Assembly (NCBI RefSeq): GCF_000960475.2
Contig: NZ_JZDQ02000007.1
Span: forward strand, 1 to 64,000
From: Nocardioides luteus
GTDB lineage: Bacteria; Actinomycetota; Actinomycetes; Propionibacteriales; Nocardioidaceae
Direction of reading: 5' to 3'
Length of the DNA: 64,000 nt
The translations under genes and the position numbers were made by a program. Shown one piece after another: positions 8,038 through 17,423 of this stretch (positions within the stretch are counted from its first letter, which is position 1; the number at the start of each line of letters is the position of its first letter). The notes beneath the pieces were generated by a model that saw only the letters and a program-made list of their open reading frames with translations, made no database searches and was not told the origin of the DNA.

Positions 8038-8673
8038 ATGACCCCGGTCGCCGCCCCGAAGGCGTCTCGCCGCACGCCTGCCGACAAGCACGACGAACGC
8101 CGCAAGGCGCTCGCCGAGTCGGCGCTGCGCACCCTGGGGGAGCTGGGCTACGCGCGCTCCAGCCTGCGCGAGATCGCCAACAACTCCGAGTTCAGCCACG
8201 GCGTCGTGCACTACTACTTCAACGACAAGCTCGAGCTGATCGTCTACTGCGTGCGCTACTACAAGGAGACCTGCGTCCACCGCTACGACGGCGTCGTGGC
8301 CGAGGCGACCTCGCCCGACGACCTCGCCGAGCGGTTCGGCGACAAGCTGGTCGAGACGATCGTCGAGGAAGCCCCGATGCACCGGCTCTGGTACGACCTG
8401 CGCTCGCAGTCGATGTTCGAGGAGAGCCTGCGCGAGGCCGTCACCCAGATCGACCAGAGCCTCGAGGACATGATCGCGCGGATCGTGGACCGCTACGCCA
8501 CGCTCGCCGGCGCCGAGCCCGCGATTGCCGCGCCGGTGGCCTACGGGATGTTCGACGGGATCTTCCAGCAGGCGCTGCTCGGTCACCTCAACGGCCGCGA
8601 GGGTGCCCTGGAGGACCTGCGGGCCCAGGTGGTCGGCCTGATGCCGATGCTGCTCGCCCCCGCGAAGGCGTAG
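8038..8673 (+). CDS. TetR family transcriptional regulator
   Basis: A 211-residue regulator. The helix-turn-helix lies at about residues 18-64: ALRTLGELGYARSSLREIA and FSHGVVHYYFNDKLELI. The rest is a helical ligand domain without recognisable sensor motifs. ATG 8038 (MTPVAAPKASRR) is chosen over an in-frame ATG at 7969 because the latter would place the operator inside the gene. It probably represses itself and the divergent SDR/acyl-CoA ligase operon through the palindrome at 7943-7964, relieved by an acyl-CoA or similar effector (inference). Confidence 0.85.
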   Translation: MTPVAAPKASRRTPADKHDERRKALAESALRTLGELGYARSSLREIANNSEFSHGVVHYYFNDKLELIVYCVRYYKETCVHRYDGVVAEATSPDDLAERFGDKLVETIVEEAPMHRLWYDLRSQSMFEESLREAVTQIDQSLEDMIARIVDRYATLAGAEPAIAAPVAYGMFDGIFQQALLGHLNGREGALEDLRAQVVGLMPMLLAPAKA

Positions 8674-8676
8674 GGC

Positions 8677-9543
8677 TCACACCACCATCGTGACCACGGC
8701 CGCCGCGGCGAGGATCGTCGCGGCGACGCGTACCGTTCCGATCGGCTCGCGCAGCACCAGGGCCGCCGAGAGCGCGACCCAGATCAGGCTCGAGCTGCGC
8801 ACCGCGGCGACCAGGGAGACCGGGGCGTGCAGGGTGGCGTAGAGGCTGAGGACGTACGAGGTGGGGACCAGGACCGCGAGCACGGCCACGGTCCGCGCGT
8901 GGATCCGGAGCTGGCGCAGCCCCTCGGCGTACTTCCCGCGCACGACCACGCTCCACAGGGCCACCTGGACCACCGTGCCGACGGCGTAGTAGGCGATCGG
9001 GTCGAGGCCGCGCTCGACGACCACCCAGCCGTCGTAGGTCGTGTAGCCGGCGATCGCGGCGGCGATGCATCCCGACCACAGCAGCGGCTTGGCCTGCAGC
9101 GAGCCCTTGGTGCGGATGGTCTCGAAGAGCAGGGCCCCGACCGCCGCCGCCATCAGGAGTACGCCACCCCACTGCGCCCAGCTCAGCCACTGCCCGAGCA
9201 CGACCATGCCGGTGAGCGCCACCACGACGGGCGCGAGACCGCGGGAGAGCGGGTAGATCTGGCTGACGTCGAAGTCCTGGTAGGCGACCTGGACCAGGCC
9301 CATGGTCAGCGCGTGCATCGCGGTGCTGCCCAGCGAGAGCAGCAGGAGCTCCCCGGTCACCGTGATGCCGTGCCCGCGCACGATCATCACGACCGCGGTG
9401 ACCGTGACGACCAGGCAGCTCTCCACGATCGCGACCGCCCACAGGGCCGGCCGTCCCGCGGGAGCGATGGTCTTCGAGGCCGTGTTCCAGGCGGCATGGG
9501 CGACGGCCGAGCCCAGCGCGAGGGTGACTCCGAGGAGCAGCAT
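8677..9543 (-). CDS. EamA/DMT-family transporter
   Basis: A 288-residue integral membrane protein with about ten hydrophobic segments arranged as two EamA halves of five, as in drug/metabolite transporters. The first helix is LLLGVTLALGSAVAHAAWN; the second half ends with VSLVAAVRSSSLIWVALSAA and a final helix RVAATILAAAAVVTMVV. ATG 9543 is chosen because the upstream in-frame stretch is arginine-rich shadow sequence. It is convergent with the TetR gene, three bases apart. The exported or imported compound is unknown. Confidence 0.82.
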   Translation of the reverse strand: MLLLGVTLALGSAVAHAAWNTASKTIAPAGRPALWAVAIVESCLVVTVTAVVMIVRGHGITVTGELLLLSLGSTAMHALTMGLVQVAYQDFDVSQIYPLSRGLAPVVVALTGMVVLGQWLSWAQWGGVLLMAAAVGALLFETIRTKGSLQAKPLLWSGCIAAAIAGYTTYDGWVVVERGLDPIAYYAVGTVVQVALWSVVVRGKYAEGLRQLRIHARTVAVLAVLVPTSYVLSLYATLHAPVSLVAAVRSSSLIWVALSAALVLREPIGTVRVAATILAAAAVVTMVV

Positions 9544-9634
9544 TCGGGAGAGCCTACGGCGTCCCTCCGTGCATCGTGCCCGGCCTCCTCCTAGGCTGGG
9601 CCGACCACTCCCCATAACAGCGAGGAACCTTCTG

Positions 9635-10150
9635 ATGGACCCCGTCGATCTGGCCCTGATGCTGCTCCGTCTGGCGGTGGGCGGCACGATGATCGCCCAC
9701 GGCGTCAACCACTGGCGAGGTGGCGGCAAGATCGCCGGCACGGCCGGCTGGTTCGAGAGTCTCGGCCTGCGCCACGGCACGCTTCAGGCGTGGGCCAGCG
9801 TGGTCACCGAGATCGGCGCGGGCGTGCTGCTGATCCTGGGCCTGATCACCCCGCTGGCCGCCGCCGGCGTGGTCGGGGTGATGCTGGTCGCCGCCCTGCT
9901 CGCCCACCGGCCGAACGGGTTCTTCGTCTTCAAGGAGGGCTGGGAGTACGTCATGATCCTGGCCGTCGTCGCGGTCGTCCTGGGTGTCACCGGACCCGGC
10001 ACGATCTCGCTCGACTCCGCCCTCGGCATCGTCTACGACGGCTGGATCGGCGGCGCGGTCGCTCTCGGCGGCGGTGTCCTCGGCACCGCGCTCCTCCTCG
10101 CCGCCACCTATCGGCCGCAGGGCGACGCCACCGACGCGGACGACGCCTGA
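9635..10150 (+). CDS. DoxX family membrane protein
   Basis: A 171-residue protein with four predicted membrane helices, of the DoxX/SURF4-like family. The start MDPVDLALMLLRLAVGGTMIAHG contains the typical R...HG of DoxX, followed by GLGLITPLAAAG-like and FFVFKEGWEYV segments. Actinobacterial DoxX proteins take part in thiol/redox membrane complexes, but small orphan copies like this one are uncharacterised. ATG 9635 has GAGG about ten bases before it, and a TAGGCT possible -10 lies at 9592-9597. The end is followed by a palindromic repeat cluster at 10155-10219. Confidence 0.8.
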   Translation: MDPVDLALMLLRLAVGGTMIAHGVNHWRGGGKIAGTAGWFESLGLRHGTLQAWASVVTEIGAGVLLILGLITPLAAAGVVGVMLVAALLAHRPNGFFVFKEGWEYVMILAVVAVVLGVTGPGTISLDSALGIVYDGWIGGAVALGGGVLGTALLLAATYRPQGDATDADDA

Positions 10151-10154
10151 GCCT

Positions 10155-10219
10155 CGCCGAGTCGGCTCGTTCTGACGCGAATCGATGGCGAGTCGGCTCG
10201 TCATGACGAGCCGACTCGG
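10155..10219. repeat. CGAGTCGGCTCG repeat cluster with perfect 30-bp palindrome
   Basis: CCGAGTCGGCTCGT at 10157-10170 is followed by a perfect 30-bp palindrome at 10189-10218, whose left arm begins CGAGTCGGCTCG and centre is TCATGA. The right arm ACGAGCCGACTCGG (10206-10219) can pair with either the first copy (14 bp) or the second. It lies between the convergent DoxX and NhaA genes and is a likely two-way terminator. Confidence 0.8.
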
Positions 10220-10230
10220 CGTGGGTTTCG

Positions 10231-12114
10231 TCAGCGGCGCGAGCGCATCCCCAGTCGTGCGGTCTCGCCGGTAGCCGACCGTTCCAGCTCGGCGATCAGG
10301 GTGCGGGCGTCGTAGCGGCCCTCGTGGCGGTGGACGCCGACGAAGAACGTCGGGGTGCCGCGGGCGCCGCTGTCGTTGGCCGAGGCCATGTCCTCGCGGA
10401 CGTGCTCGGCCAGCGCCGGGTCCTCCAGGTCGCGGAGGAACTGCTCGACGTCGAGCCCGAGGACACCGGCGTAGCCGGCCAGGTCCTTGTGCTCGAGCTC
10501 GTTCTGATGGTCGAAGAGGTGCTTGTGCATCTCCCAGAACCGGCCCTGCCGCCCGGCGGCCTCCGCAGCGACGGCGGCCAGCTCGGCGTGCGGGTGCTGG
10601 GGGAGGGGCAGGTGGCGTACGACGTAGCGGATCCGGGGCCCGAAGTAGTCGCGGACCTCGTTGGCGGTGCCGGTGGCGCGGGCACAGAACGGGCACTCGT
10701 AGTCGAGATACTCGAGCAGGGTGATCTCGGCGTCCAGGTCGCCGTAGATGTGGTCGCGCGCCGGGTCGACCGGGGTCGAGAGCACCTTCGGCAGCGCCGC
10801 GTCCCGCTGGCCGAGGAAGCGCGCGGCGAGCTGGAAGATCACCCAGCCGAGGGCGGAGGCGATCACCACGGAGAGGAGTACGCCGACGATCGCGTCCCGC
10901 TGAAGGGTGGGCGAGTCGAAGGCGAGGGTGGTGATCAGCAGTGCGACGGTGAAGCCGATCCCGGACAGCGCCGCGCCGCCGAGGACATGGCCGCCGCCGA
11001 CGCCCTGGGGCAGTCGGCCGAGCCGCAGCCGGGTGGCGACGAGCGCGCCGCCGCCGATCCCGAGGGTCTTGCCCAGGACCAGGCCGGCGACGACACCCCA
11101 GGTCACCGGTGAGGTCAGGGCCTCGCCGAGGACGCCGTTGCGCAGGTCGACGCCGGCGTTGGCGAGCGCGAAGACCGGGACGATGAAGTAGCTCGTCGGC
11201 ACGTGCAGCGACTCCTGGAGCCGCTCGTTGACCGAGATCGTGCGGGTCAGCTCGTCGCGGGTCTCGCGCTGCAGGGTGGGCAGCGGCGACTGCCGGAACG
11301 CCCGGAACCGCGAGGTCGCGACCTCCATCTGGGCCCGGGTCGGCTCGGCCGCGGGCACGAGCAGCCCGGCCAGCATCCCGGCGATCGAGGCATGCAGACC
11401 GGCGCCCAGGGTGGCCACCCAGGCGATCAGGACGAGGAGTACGTAGGGCCCGGCCCGCCACACCTTCACCCGGTCGAGCACGAAGATCCCGGCCAGGGCC
11501 AGCCCGGCCACGATCAGCGGTCCGACCGAGAGGTGCTCGGTGTAGGCCACGCCGATGACGCTCACCGCGACGATGTCGTCGATCACCGTCAGCGTGAGCA
11601 GGAAGATGCGCAGCTGGGTCGAGACCGCCGGCCCGACCAGCGCGAGCATGCCGAGCAGGAACGCGGTGTCGGTGCCGATCACGATGCCCCACCCGCGGGC
11701 CGCCTCGCCGGAGGAGTTGAGCAACAGATAGATCAGCGCCGGCAGGATCAGGCCGCCCGCACCGGCGATCAGCGGCACCACCGTGCGGCGGCGGTCGGTG
11801 AGCTCGCCGACGGCGAGCTCGCGGCGTACCTCCAGGCCGACGACGAAGAAGAAGACCACCATCAGGCCGTCGTTGACCCAGTGGTGCAGGTTCATCGAGA
11901 GCCCGACGTCGCCCAACCGCACCGACAGCACCGTCTCCAACAGGTGCTCGTAGCCGTCCGACCACGGCGAGTTGGCCCAGGCCAGCGCCAGCAGCGAGGC
12001 GACCACCAGGAGGGCGGCGCTCGTCGACTCCAGATGCATGAAGTGCCGCAGTGTCGTGCCGAGCTGTCCGGTCAGGTCGTCGTCGCGCCGGCACTTCGTC
12101 TGCTGTGTCCCCAC
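10231..12114 (-). CDS. nhaA: NhaA Na+/H+ antiporter with C-terminal DsbA-like domain
   Basis: A 627-residue fusion. Residues 20-435 are an NhaA-type antiporter with the paired ion-binding aspartates D179-D180 in TVIDDIVAV and the GTDTAFLLG helix. Residues 450-615 are a thioredoxin/DsbA-like domain with CPFC at 474-477 and a cis-proline region RGTPTFFVG near 595. NhaA of enterobacteria is about 390 residues, so the second domain is additional; such fusions occur in several actinobacterial genomes as I recall. GTG 12114 is the start. It lies nine bases after the MscS gene and ends the cyclase-MscS-NhaA operon. The redox domain may regulate the transporter or simply tether to the membrane (inference). 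Confidence 0.88.
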   Translation of the reverse strand: MGTQQTKCRRDDDLTGQLGTTLRHFMHLESTSAALLVVASLLALAWANSPWSDGYEHLLETVLSVRLGDVGLSMNLHHWVNDGLMVVFFFVVGLEVRRELAVGELTDRRRTVVPLIAGAGGLILPALIYLLLNSSGEAARGWGIVIGTDTAFLLGMLALVGPAVSTQLRIFLLTLTVIDDIVAVSVIGVAYTEHLSVGPLIVAGLALAGIFVLDRVKVWRAGPYVLLVLIAWVATLGAGLHASIAGMLAGLLVPAAEPTRAQMEVATSRFRAFRQSPLPTLQRETRDELTRTISVNERLQESLHVPTSYFIVPVFALANAGVDLRNGVLGEALTSPVTWGVVAGLVLGKTLGIGGGALVATRLRLGRLPQGVGGGHVLGGAALSGIGFTVALLITTLAFDSPTLQRDAIVGVLLSVVIASALGWVIFQLAARFLGQRDAALPKVLSTPVDPARDHIYGDLDAEITLLEYLDYECPFCARATGTANEVRDYFGPRIRYVVRHLPLPQHPHAELAAVAAEAAGRQGRFWEMHKHLFDHQNELEHKDLAGYAGVLGLDVEQFLRDLEDPALAEHVREDMASANDSGARGTPTFFVGVHRHEGRYDARTLIAELERSATGETARLGMRSRR

Positions 12115-12123
12115 AGGAAGATC

Positions 12124-13560
12124 CTAGGTGTGCTGTCCCTGCGGTGTGTTGGCGCGCTGCATGTCGGCCACCTCGCTGAGCCGCCGGGCCACGCCGTGCT
12201 TGGCGACGACGAGCTGGTCGACGACCGCGAGCGGCAGCTCGAGGACCTCCGTCAGCGTGACCGCCGTCGCGGTCAGGGTGCCGCTCTCGCGCAGGAGCGC
12301 CTCCGCGGTGACGACCTGACCGCGGTCGAGGCGCGCCACGACGACCGCGCCACCGGAGCCGTTCGCGGAGGCGGGGCCGGCGGGAGCGGTCACCTCGACC
12401 ACGCCGCTGGCGACGAACCCGTAGGCCGTCGGCACCCGCCCCGGCCGGACGATGTGCTCGCCCGCACCGAACGTCTTCAGGCTGCACTGCGGTGCCAGCG
12501 CCTCGATCTCCTCGTCGGTGAGCTCGAGGGTGGTCGAGACGGACCGCAGCGCCGCCTCCACGTCGGCCACCGGGCGAGGGTCGGCGGCGACGCCGTCGAG
12601 GGTGAGGCCGGCCCGGCGGGCTGCGTACCAGAGCCGGGTGCGCAGGGTGGAGCTCGCGAGGCCGGCCTCGGAGGCGGTGGCCAGCGGAAGGGTCACGTCG
12701 TAGACGCCGCCACCGGCGGCGCGCACCTTCGTGACGGACCCGGGCCGTAGCGACGGCAGGGCGGCGGCGGTCGTGGTCACCGTCTCGACCACCTCATGAG
12801 GCGGGTCGGCCGGCCCGAAGGTCAGGCTGAAGGTGTGGTCGTGGGCGCGGGTGGGACGGCTGTCGTTGGTGAACGAGGCCGCGGCCAGCGAGGAGTTGGG
12901 GATGACCTGGACCCCGCTGCCGGTGTCGAGGTGGGTGGAGCGCCAGTTCATCTCCACGACCCGGCCGCTGACTCCGCCCACGTCGAGGGTGTCGCCGAGC
13001 CGGAAGGGCTGCTCGAAGAGCAGCAGCAGTCCCGAGACCACGCTGCCGATGGCGTTCTGCAGCGCCAGGCCGATGACGATCGATCCGACGCCGAGCGTCG
13101 CCCACAGCCCGCCGACGTCGAAGCCCCACACCATCGAGGCGACGAACGCGGCACCGGCCACGACCAGGACCAGCCGAGCCAGGTCGATGAAGATCCCGGG
13201 CAGCCGCTCGCGCCAGCTGCCACGCACGGCGTTGCCGAAGAGCAGTGCGTTGAGCGCGCCCAGGGCGATGCTCACGGCGAGCACGCCGACCACGGTCGCC
13301 ACGATGCGTACGCCGTTGTTGTCGGCCGAGAGGTGACCCACCTGGGTGAGGAGCACCAGCAGAGCCGCGCCCGGCAGCAGCCACAGCCGGAGCCGGTTGA
13401 CGGGCGCGGCCAGGCTGCTGTCCCGACGGACCAGCCGCAGGTGGACCTCGGAGAGGACCAGCAGGAGGATCGGCAGCCCGACGATGAGCGCCATCGCCCA
13501 CCCGAACCACCCGGTGCCACCGATGTCGACGATGTGCGTCACGACAGCACCACCCGCCAC
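12124..13560 (-). CDS. MscS-family channel with cyclic-nucleotide-binding domain
   Basis: A 478-residue membrane protein. Five hydrophobic segments occupy about residues 18-170; the last is the pore-lining helix of MscS, with LWATLGVGSIVIGLALQNAI followed by LLFEQPFRLGDTL and the beta domain. Residues about 350-465 form a cNMP-binding fold (FGAGEHIVRPGRVPTAYGFV, then GQVVTAEALL), though the phosphate cassette is degenerate. GTG 13560 has GAGGAG eight bases upstream; GTG 13542, forming a GTGA overlap with the cyclase gene, is the alternative. The channel likely opens under osmotic stress and may be tuned by a nucleotide. A comparable MscS-cyclase pair is Rv2434c-Rv2435c of M. tuberculosis. Confidence 0.87.
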   Translation of the reverse strand: MAGGAVVTHIVDIGGTGWFGWAMALIVGLPILLLVLSEVHLRLVRRDSSLAAPVNRLRLWLLPGAALLVLLTQVGHLSADNNGVRIVATVVGVLAVSIALGALNALLFGNAVRGSWRERLPGIFIDLARLVLVVAGAAFVASMVWGFDVGGLWATLGVGSIVIGLALQNAIGSVVSGLLLLFEQPFRLGDTLDVGGVSGRVVEMNWRSTHLDTGSGVQVIPNSSLAAASFTNDSRPTRAHDHTFSLTFGPADPPHEVVETVTTTAAALPSLRPGSVTKVRAAGGGVYDVTLPLATASEAGLASSTLRTRLWYAARRAGLTLDGVAADPRPVADVEAALRSVSTTLELTDEEIEALAPQCSLKTFGAGEHIVRPGRVPTAYGFVASGVVEVTAPAGPASANGSGGAVVVARLDRGQVVTAEALLRESGTLTATAVTLTEVLELPLAVVDQLVVAKHGVARRLSEVADMQRANTPQGQHT

Positions 13561-15797
13561 ACCGGGCTCTCCTCGATCGTGCCGACCTGCTCGAAGTCGT
13601 ACGCCGAGGCGAGCTGCTCCTTGACCTCGTCGGTCACGTAGATCCCGGGCTCGCCGTCGACGGTCCGGACCCGGTAGGCCAGGTCGACCGCCTCACCCCA
13701 CAGGTTGTAGACCATGTCGCCCTGGCCGACCAGGCCGCCGCGTACGTCTCCGGTGTGCACGCCGGCGCGCAGCACCAGGTCGGCACCGTTGGTGACGTTG
13801 AACCGCTCGACCATCCGGGCCACGTCGACGGCGAAGTCGGCGACCCTGCGGACGTGGTCGACGCGCTGGACGATGAGGCCGCTGCTGCCGATGTAGCCGG
13901 TGCCGACGCTGCGTACCTTCTCGATGCCGGCGCGGTGGGCGGCCGCGTCGAAGCCCGCGGAGAGCTCCTTGAGCATCGCCAGGGACTCCTCGGCGGGACG
14001 CTTGCCGGCGAACGCGTCGAAGCCGTCGATCTCGGTGTAGACGACCGAGGCGTTCTGGTGCTCGGCCGAGATCGTGGTCTCCCCGTGCTGGTAGCGGTCG
14101 GCGACCGCCTCGGGCATCAGCGAGCGCAGGATGCGGGAGTTCTCCGCCTGCTGGGCGTCGACGAGCTCCTGCTTGGCGGCCAGGTTCGAGCTCAGGTCGT
14201 TGAAGGCGGTCGCCAGGTCGCCGAACTCGTCCCGGGATCCGGCATCGACCTGGGTGCCGAGGTCTCCACCGGCCACGGCACGGACACCGTTCATCAGCCG
14301 GCCGACCGGTCTGGTGAAGACCCGCGCCAGCAGGATCGAGATGGCGCAGACGAGCAGGATGACGGCCGCCGTCGCCAGCAGTACGTTGCGGGCGAACCCC
14401 TGCACGGGCGCGAGCGCCTCCTCGGTCTCGATGGTCGCGACCAGCGACCAGTCCAGCCCTTCCACGTCCAGCGGTTCGTACGCCGCCAGCACCTGGTGAC
14501 CGGCATAGTCGGTCATCTCGGCGACACCGGTGTCGCCCTGCTTGGCCACCTCGGAGACGTCCGGTCCTGCGGAGAGCAGCCCGACGGCCAGCTTCATCCG
14601 GAGCATCTTGTCGAGGGTCTCCTCGCTCGCGCCGTTGTCGCGCATCTGCTCGGCGAAGGCCTTCGGATCGGTGAGCAGCTCGCGGGAGTTGGTGCGCAGC
14701 AGGCCGTCGGTGCCGACGATGTAGGACTCGCCGGTCTCGCCGAGGCCGGTGACCTTGTCGGCCCTGCCGGACCCGGTGGTGAGCATCGTGATCGCGTTGG
14801 ACGAGACCTCGTAGACGAGCACGCCGGTCGCATCGCCGCCGGTGCCGATCGGGGAGGCGACGAACATCCGCGGCCGGCCGAACGCGGGCTGGTAGCTCTC
14901 GTAGTCGGAGATCGCCACGTAGTCGCGGTTGTTGGAGCGCAGCGCCTCGCGCCACAGCGACTCCAGCGCCCCGTCGCGGAGCTCGCCGGTGTCGACGTCG
15001 CTGCCGAGGTCCGTGCCCTTGTCGGCGGAGTAGACGATGCGCCCCTCGGTGTCGATCATCATCACGTCGTCGAGGCCGAGGGAGTCGCGTACGGCCCGCC
15101 AGTAGGGATTCCACTTCTTGTTGGCGGCACTCCACGCGGAGCCGTCGCCGGCGTCGTCGACATCGGAGACGGGACGCGAGGTGTCGGTCTCGGTGGTCGC
15201 CTTGACGGTGTAGCGCGCCTGCAGGTAGGTCCGAGCCGGCGACGTCGGGATGAAGGCCTCGGCGTTGATCTCACCGCCGACGTTCTCCTGCAGACGGGGT
15301 GCGTAGTAGTCGTTGTAGTAGCGGGTCAGCGCCGCCGTGTCCGCCGGGTTCACCGTGCCCCGCGCCAGCTGGTTGTAGGCCGAGCTGAAGTCGGCCATCG
15401 ACTCCGGGCCGACGCCCTGGCTGTCCAGGACCACGCCGCCGGAGACGTTGTTGATCAACGCCGAGACCCGGGAAGCGCGCTCGTCGAGCACGTCCTGGAG
15501 GCGGCTGCGGGTGGAGTCCTCGAGCGCCTGCGTGCCGCTGCGGTAGCCGAAGTAGCCCACCACGATCGAGGACAGCACGCTGGTCAGGACCAGCATCAGC
15601 AGGAGCTTGGACTGGATGCTTCCGAAGCCCACGCGGCTGCCGCGTCGCCGGGTCGCCAGCGGTTCGCCCGGGCCGCCCGTCCCATCAGCTGCGTCGTGCT
15701 CGGACTCGACTGGCCCGGCTGCTGCCGCCGGCGCGTGCGTCTGTGTAGGTCTCGCGTTGCCGCCCGCCCGCTGGACGACTGCGTCACTCTGGCCCAT
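13539..15797 (-). CDS. membrane sensor with degenerate class III cyclase domain
   Basis: A 752-residue protein: a low-complexity N-terminus, TM1 at about 64-84, a large extracellular Cache-like sensor (85-470), TM2 at 471-491, HAMP (492-545), and a cyclase homology domain (580-752). The two metal-binding aspartates of class III cyclases are missing: the first site reads YTEIDGF (E589) and the second VGTGYIG (T633). The transition-state Asn is D705, while R709 is kept. Catalysis is therefore doubtful; it may be a nucleotide or protein-binding pseudo-cyclase. ATG 15797 has GGGGGAAGAG upstream. It starts the operon with MscS-CNBD and NhaA-DsbA. Confidence 0.85.
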   Translation of the reverse strand: MGQSDAVVQRAGGNARPTQTHAPAAAAGPVESEHDAADGTGGPGEPLATRRRGSRVGFGSIQSKLLLMLVLTSVLSSIVVGYFGYRSGTQALEDSTRSRLQDVLDERASRVSALINNVSGGVVLDSQGVGPESMADFSSAYNQLARGTVNPADTAALTRYYNDYYAPRLQENVGGEINAEAFIPTSPARTYLQARYTVKATTETDTSRPVSDVDDAGDGSAWSAANKKWNPYWRAVRDSLGLDDVMMIDTEGRIVYSADKGTDLGSDVDTGELRDGALESLWREALRSNNRDYVAISDYESYQPAFGRPRMFVASPIGTGGDATGVLVYEVSSNAITMLTTGSGRADKVTGLGETGESYIVGTDGLLRTNSRELLTDPKAFAEQMRDNGASEETLDKMLRMKLAVGLLSAGPDVSEVAKQGDTGVAEMTDYAGHQVLAAYEPLDVEGLDWSLVATIETEEALAPVQGFARNVLLATAAVILLVCAISILLARVFTRPVGRLMNGVRAVAGGDLGTQVDAGSRDEFGDLATAFNDLSSNLAAKQELVDAQQAENSRILRSLMPEAVADRYQHGETTISAEHQNASVVYTEIDGFDAFAGKRPAEESLAMLKELSAGFDAAAHRAGIEKVRSVGTGYIGSSGLIVQRVDHVRRVADFAVDVARMVERFNVTNGADLVLRAGVHTGDVRGGLVGQGDMVYNLWGEAVDLAYRVRTVDGEPGIYVTDEVKEQLASAYDFEQVGTIEESPVWRVVLS

Positions 15798-16028
15798 GTG
15801 CTCTTCCCCCTTGGCGATGCGCACCCGTGGCGGGGGATCCCGAGACGAGTGCTCCAGGCACCGTGAGATTTCACTTGTCGGTATGCGTGGGGGAGTTGAT
15901 GCGTGAGCGGCACGACCGGGTGTGCCATCCGGGCGAGCGTACCTATGAACAGAGCCAACGCGCAGCGATCTGCACCAGATGACCTCATCCGTACGCATCG
16001 CGAAACGTCCGGGATGGATGTGGCTCGT

Positions 16029-17423
16029 TCAGGGTCGTACGGCGACGAGACCCGCGAGCGTCCCCTGGAGAAGAGTGCGGTCGGGGAGGATCGTGCCGAC
16101 CATCTGCAGGGTGTTGGCCAGCGGCCCGAGGCCGAGGAAGGTCTCGGAGAGGATCTGGCCGTCGGCGGGGTCGATCCGGGCCAGGCGCCAGGTCGTGCCG
16201 CTGCCGCGTCGGGTGACGGTGTAGAGGACGTCCTCGCCGCGGGAGAGCCGGGGGACCGCGGCCGAGGGCACCTCGTTGCGCCAGACCGACGCGCAGGTGC
16301 CGGACCTCTCGTCGACGTCGATGCGCTCCATGCCGCCGGCGAAGTTCGCCTCGGCGGGGACCGATTCGCCCGCGTCCTCGGTCGCCTGCGCGGGGTAGGG
16401 ATAGCCGTAGGTGCTGGCGATGAAGACCGAGCTGCCCCAGGCCACCGGAGAGTTCTCGGTGCCGCTGCTCTCCTCGGTGAGGATCGGGAGCCGGCACACC
16501 TCCCGCCCGTCGCGGGCCCGGTAGACGAGGAGGTTCTCCCGGGGAGCGGCGTTGTCGGTGATCACCACGAGGTCCGCGCCCGTACGTTCCCCGAAGAACG
16601 TCGGCGTCGAGCCGCTGCCGTGGCTGAGCTGCCCCGGCTTGCGGGCCTCGCCGCGGTCGTAGGGCTGTCGCCAGACCGTCCGCACCGCGTCGCCGTCCCT
16701 GCCGGCACGGAGCAGGTACGTCGCGTGGTCGGTCGTCACCGCGACCCCGCTCGGGGCGCTGGAGATGGAGTTGGCGACCTTCTCGTCCCCACCGCCGAGG
16801 CTGGTGATGACGACGTCGCCGCCCGGGGTGACGAACCCGGCGCGGCCCCGGGCGGTGGCGAACCAGACGTTGGCGTCGTAGCCCGGTCCGACGGTGGCGA
16901 CCGCGTCACCGTCCGGCAGGGACACCGGCACCTCGCGCTCCACCTCGATCGACCAGCCGCGCCATGACTTCGAGTGCGCCAGCCAGAGCAGCGACCCGGA
17001 GCCGTCGACGGTGACGAGCCTCGACTCGTGGTCGACGTAGGCGTAGACGCCGCCGAGCAGCGCGCCCGCCGAGAGGTGGTGCCGGGCAACCGGGAGGAGC
17101 GTGGTCGGGTCGAGGAGGTAGAGGCTCGGTGCGCGGTCGAGGTACTCGGTGCACAGTGCCTGCACCATCCCGTCCGAACCGCTGAGGATCGTCGGGCACA
17201 CCGCGGGCAGCGGCACCGGCTGTGCGGGGGAGGGGTGGGCCCCGGGGCCCTCGAACGGCGTCGTGTCGGACGCCCCGGCGTCGCCGTGCATGTTCCAGGT
17301 GCCGTCCGGGCCGGCGTACGGGTTCGGTGGCATGGTCGCGCCGGCGGCCGGTCCGGCGGCCGGTCCGGCCACGAGGGTGAGCAGGGCCAGGAGGGTGGCG
17401 GCGGGGGCGGTCCGGCGGATCAT
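16029..17423 (-). CDS. secreted propeller-like hypothetical protein
   Basis: A 464-residue protein with a Sec signal peptide (residues 1-29; RRTAPAATLLALLTLVAG then a short AAGP repeat and cleavage before TMPPNPYAG). The mature protein is built of repeated short beta-strand stretches, such as SLYLLDPTTLLPVARHHL and GSGSLLWLAHS, of the kind found in beta-propellers and PQQ-like quinoprotein sheets, but no cofactor signature is visible. Four cysteines could form disulfides. It is a single-gene unit: the cyclase gene starts 231 bases downstream with its own leader. Function unknown; an extracellular binding or sensing role is a guess. Confidence 0.65.
   Translation of the reverse strand: MIRRTAPAATLLALLTLVAGPAAGPAAGATMPPNPYAGPDGTWNMHGDAGASDTTPFEGPGAHPSPAQPVPLPAVCPTILSGSDGMVQALCTEYLDRAPSLYLLDPTTLLPVARHHLSAGALLGGVYAYVDHESRLVTVDGSGSLLWLAHSKSWRGWSIEVEREVPVSLPDGDAVATVGPGYDANVWFATARGRAGFVTPGGDVVITSLGGGDEKVANSISSAPSGVAVTTDHATYLLRAGRDGDAVRTVWRQPYDRGEARKPGQLSHGSGSTPTFFGERTGADLVVITDNAAPRENLLVYRARDGREVCRLPILTEESSGTENSPVAWGSSVFIASTYGYPYPAQATEDAGESVPAEANFAGGMERIDVDERSGTCASVWRNEVPSAAVPRLSRGEDVLYTVTRRGSGTTWRLARIDPADGQILSETFLGLGPLANTLQMVGTILPDRTLLQGTLAGLVAVRP

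Noticed and set aside
13755..15866. A 703-codon open frame on the plus strand
   Set aside because: Antisense shadow of the cyclase gene, without motifs or a ribosome-binding site.
15863..15874. GTGA-GATT-TCAC as a CRP site before the cyclase gene
   Set aside because: The halves fit TGTGA/TCACA only in part, and the spacer is 4 rather than 6 bases. Too weak to claim.
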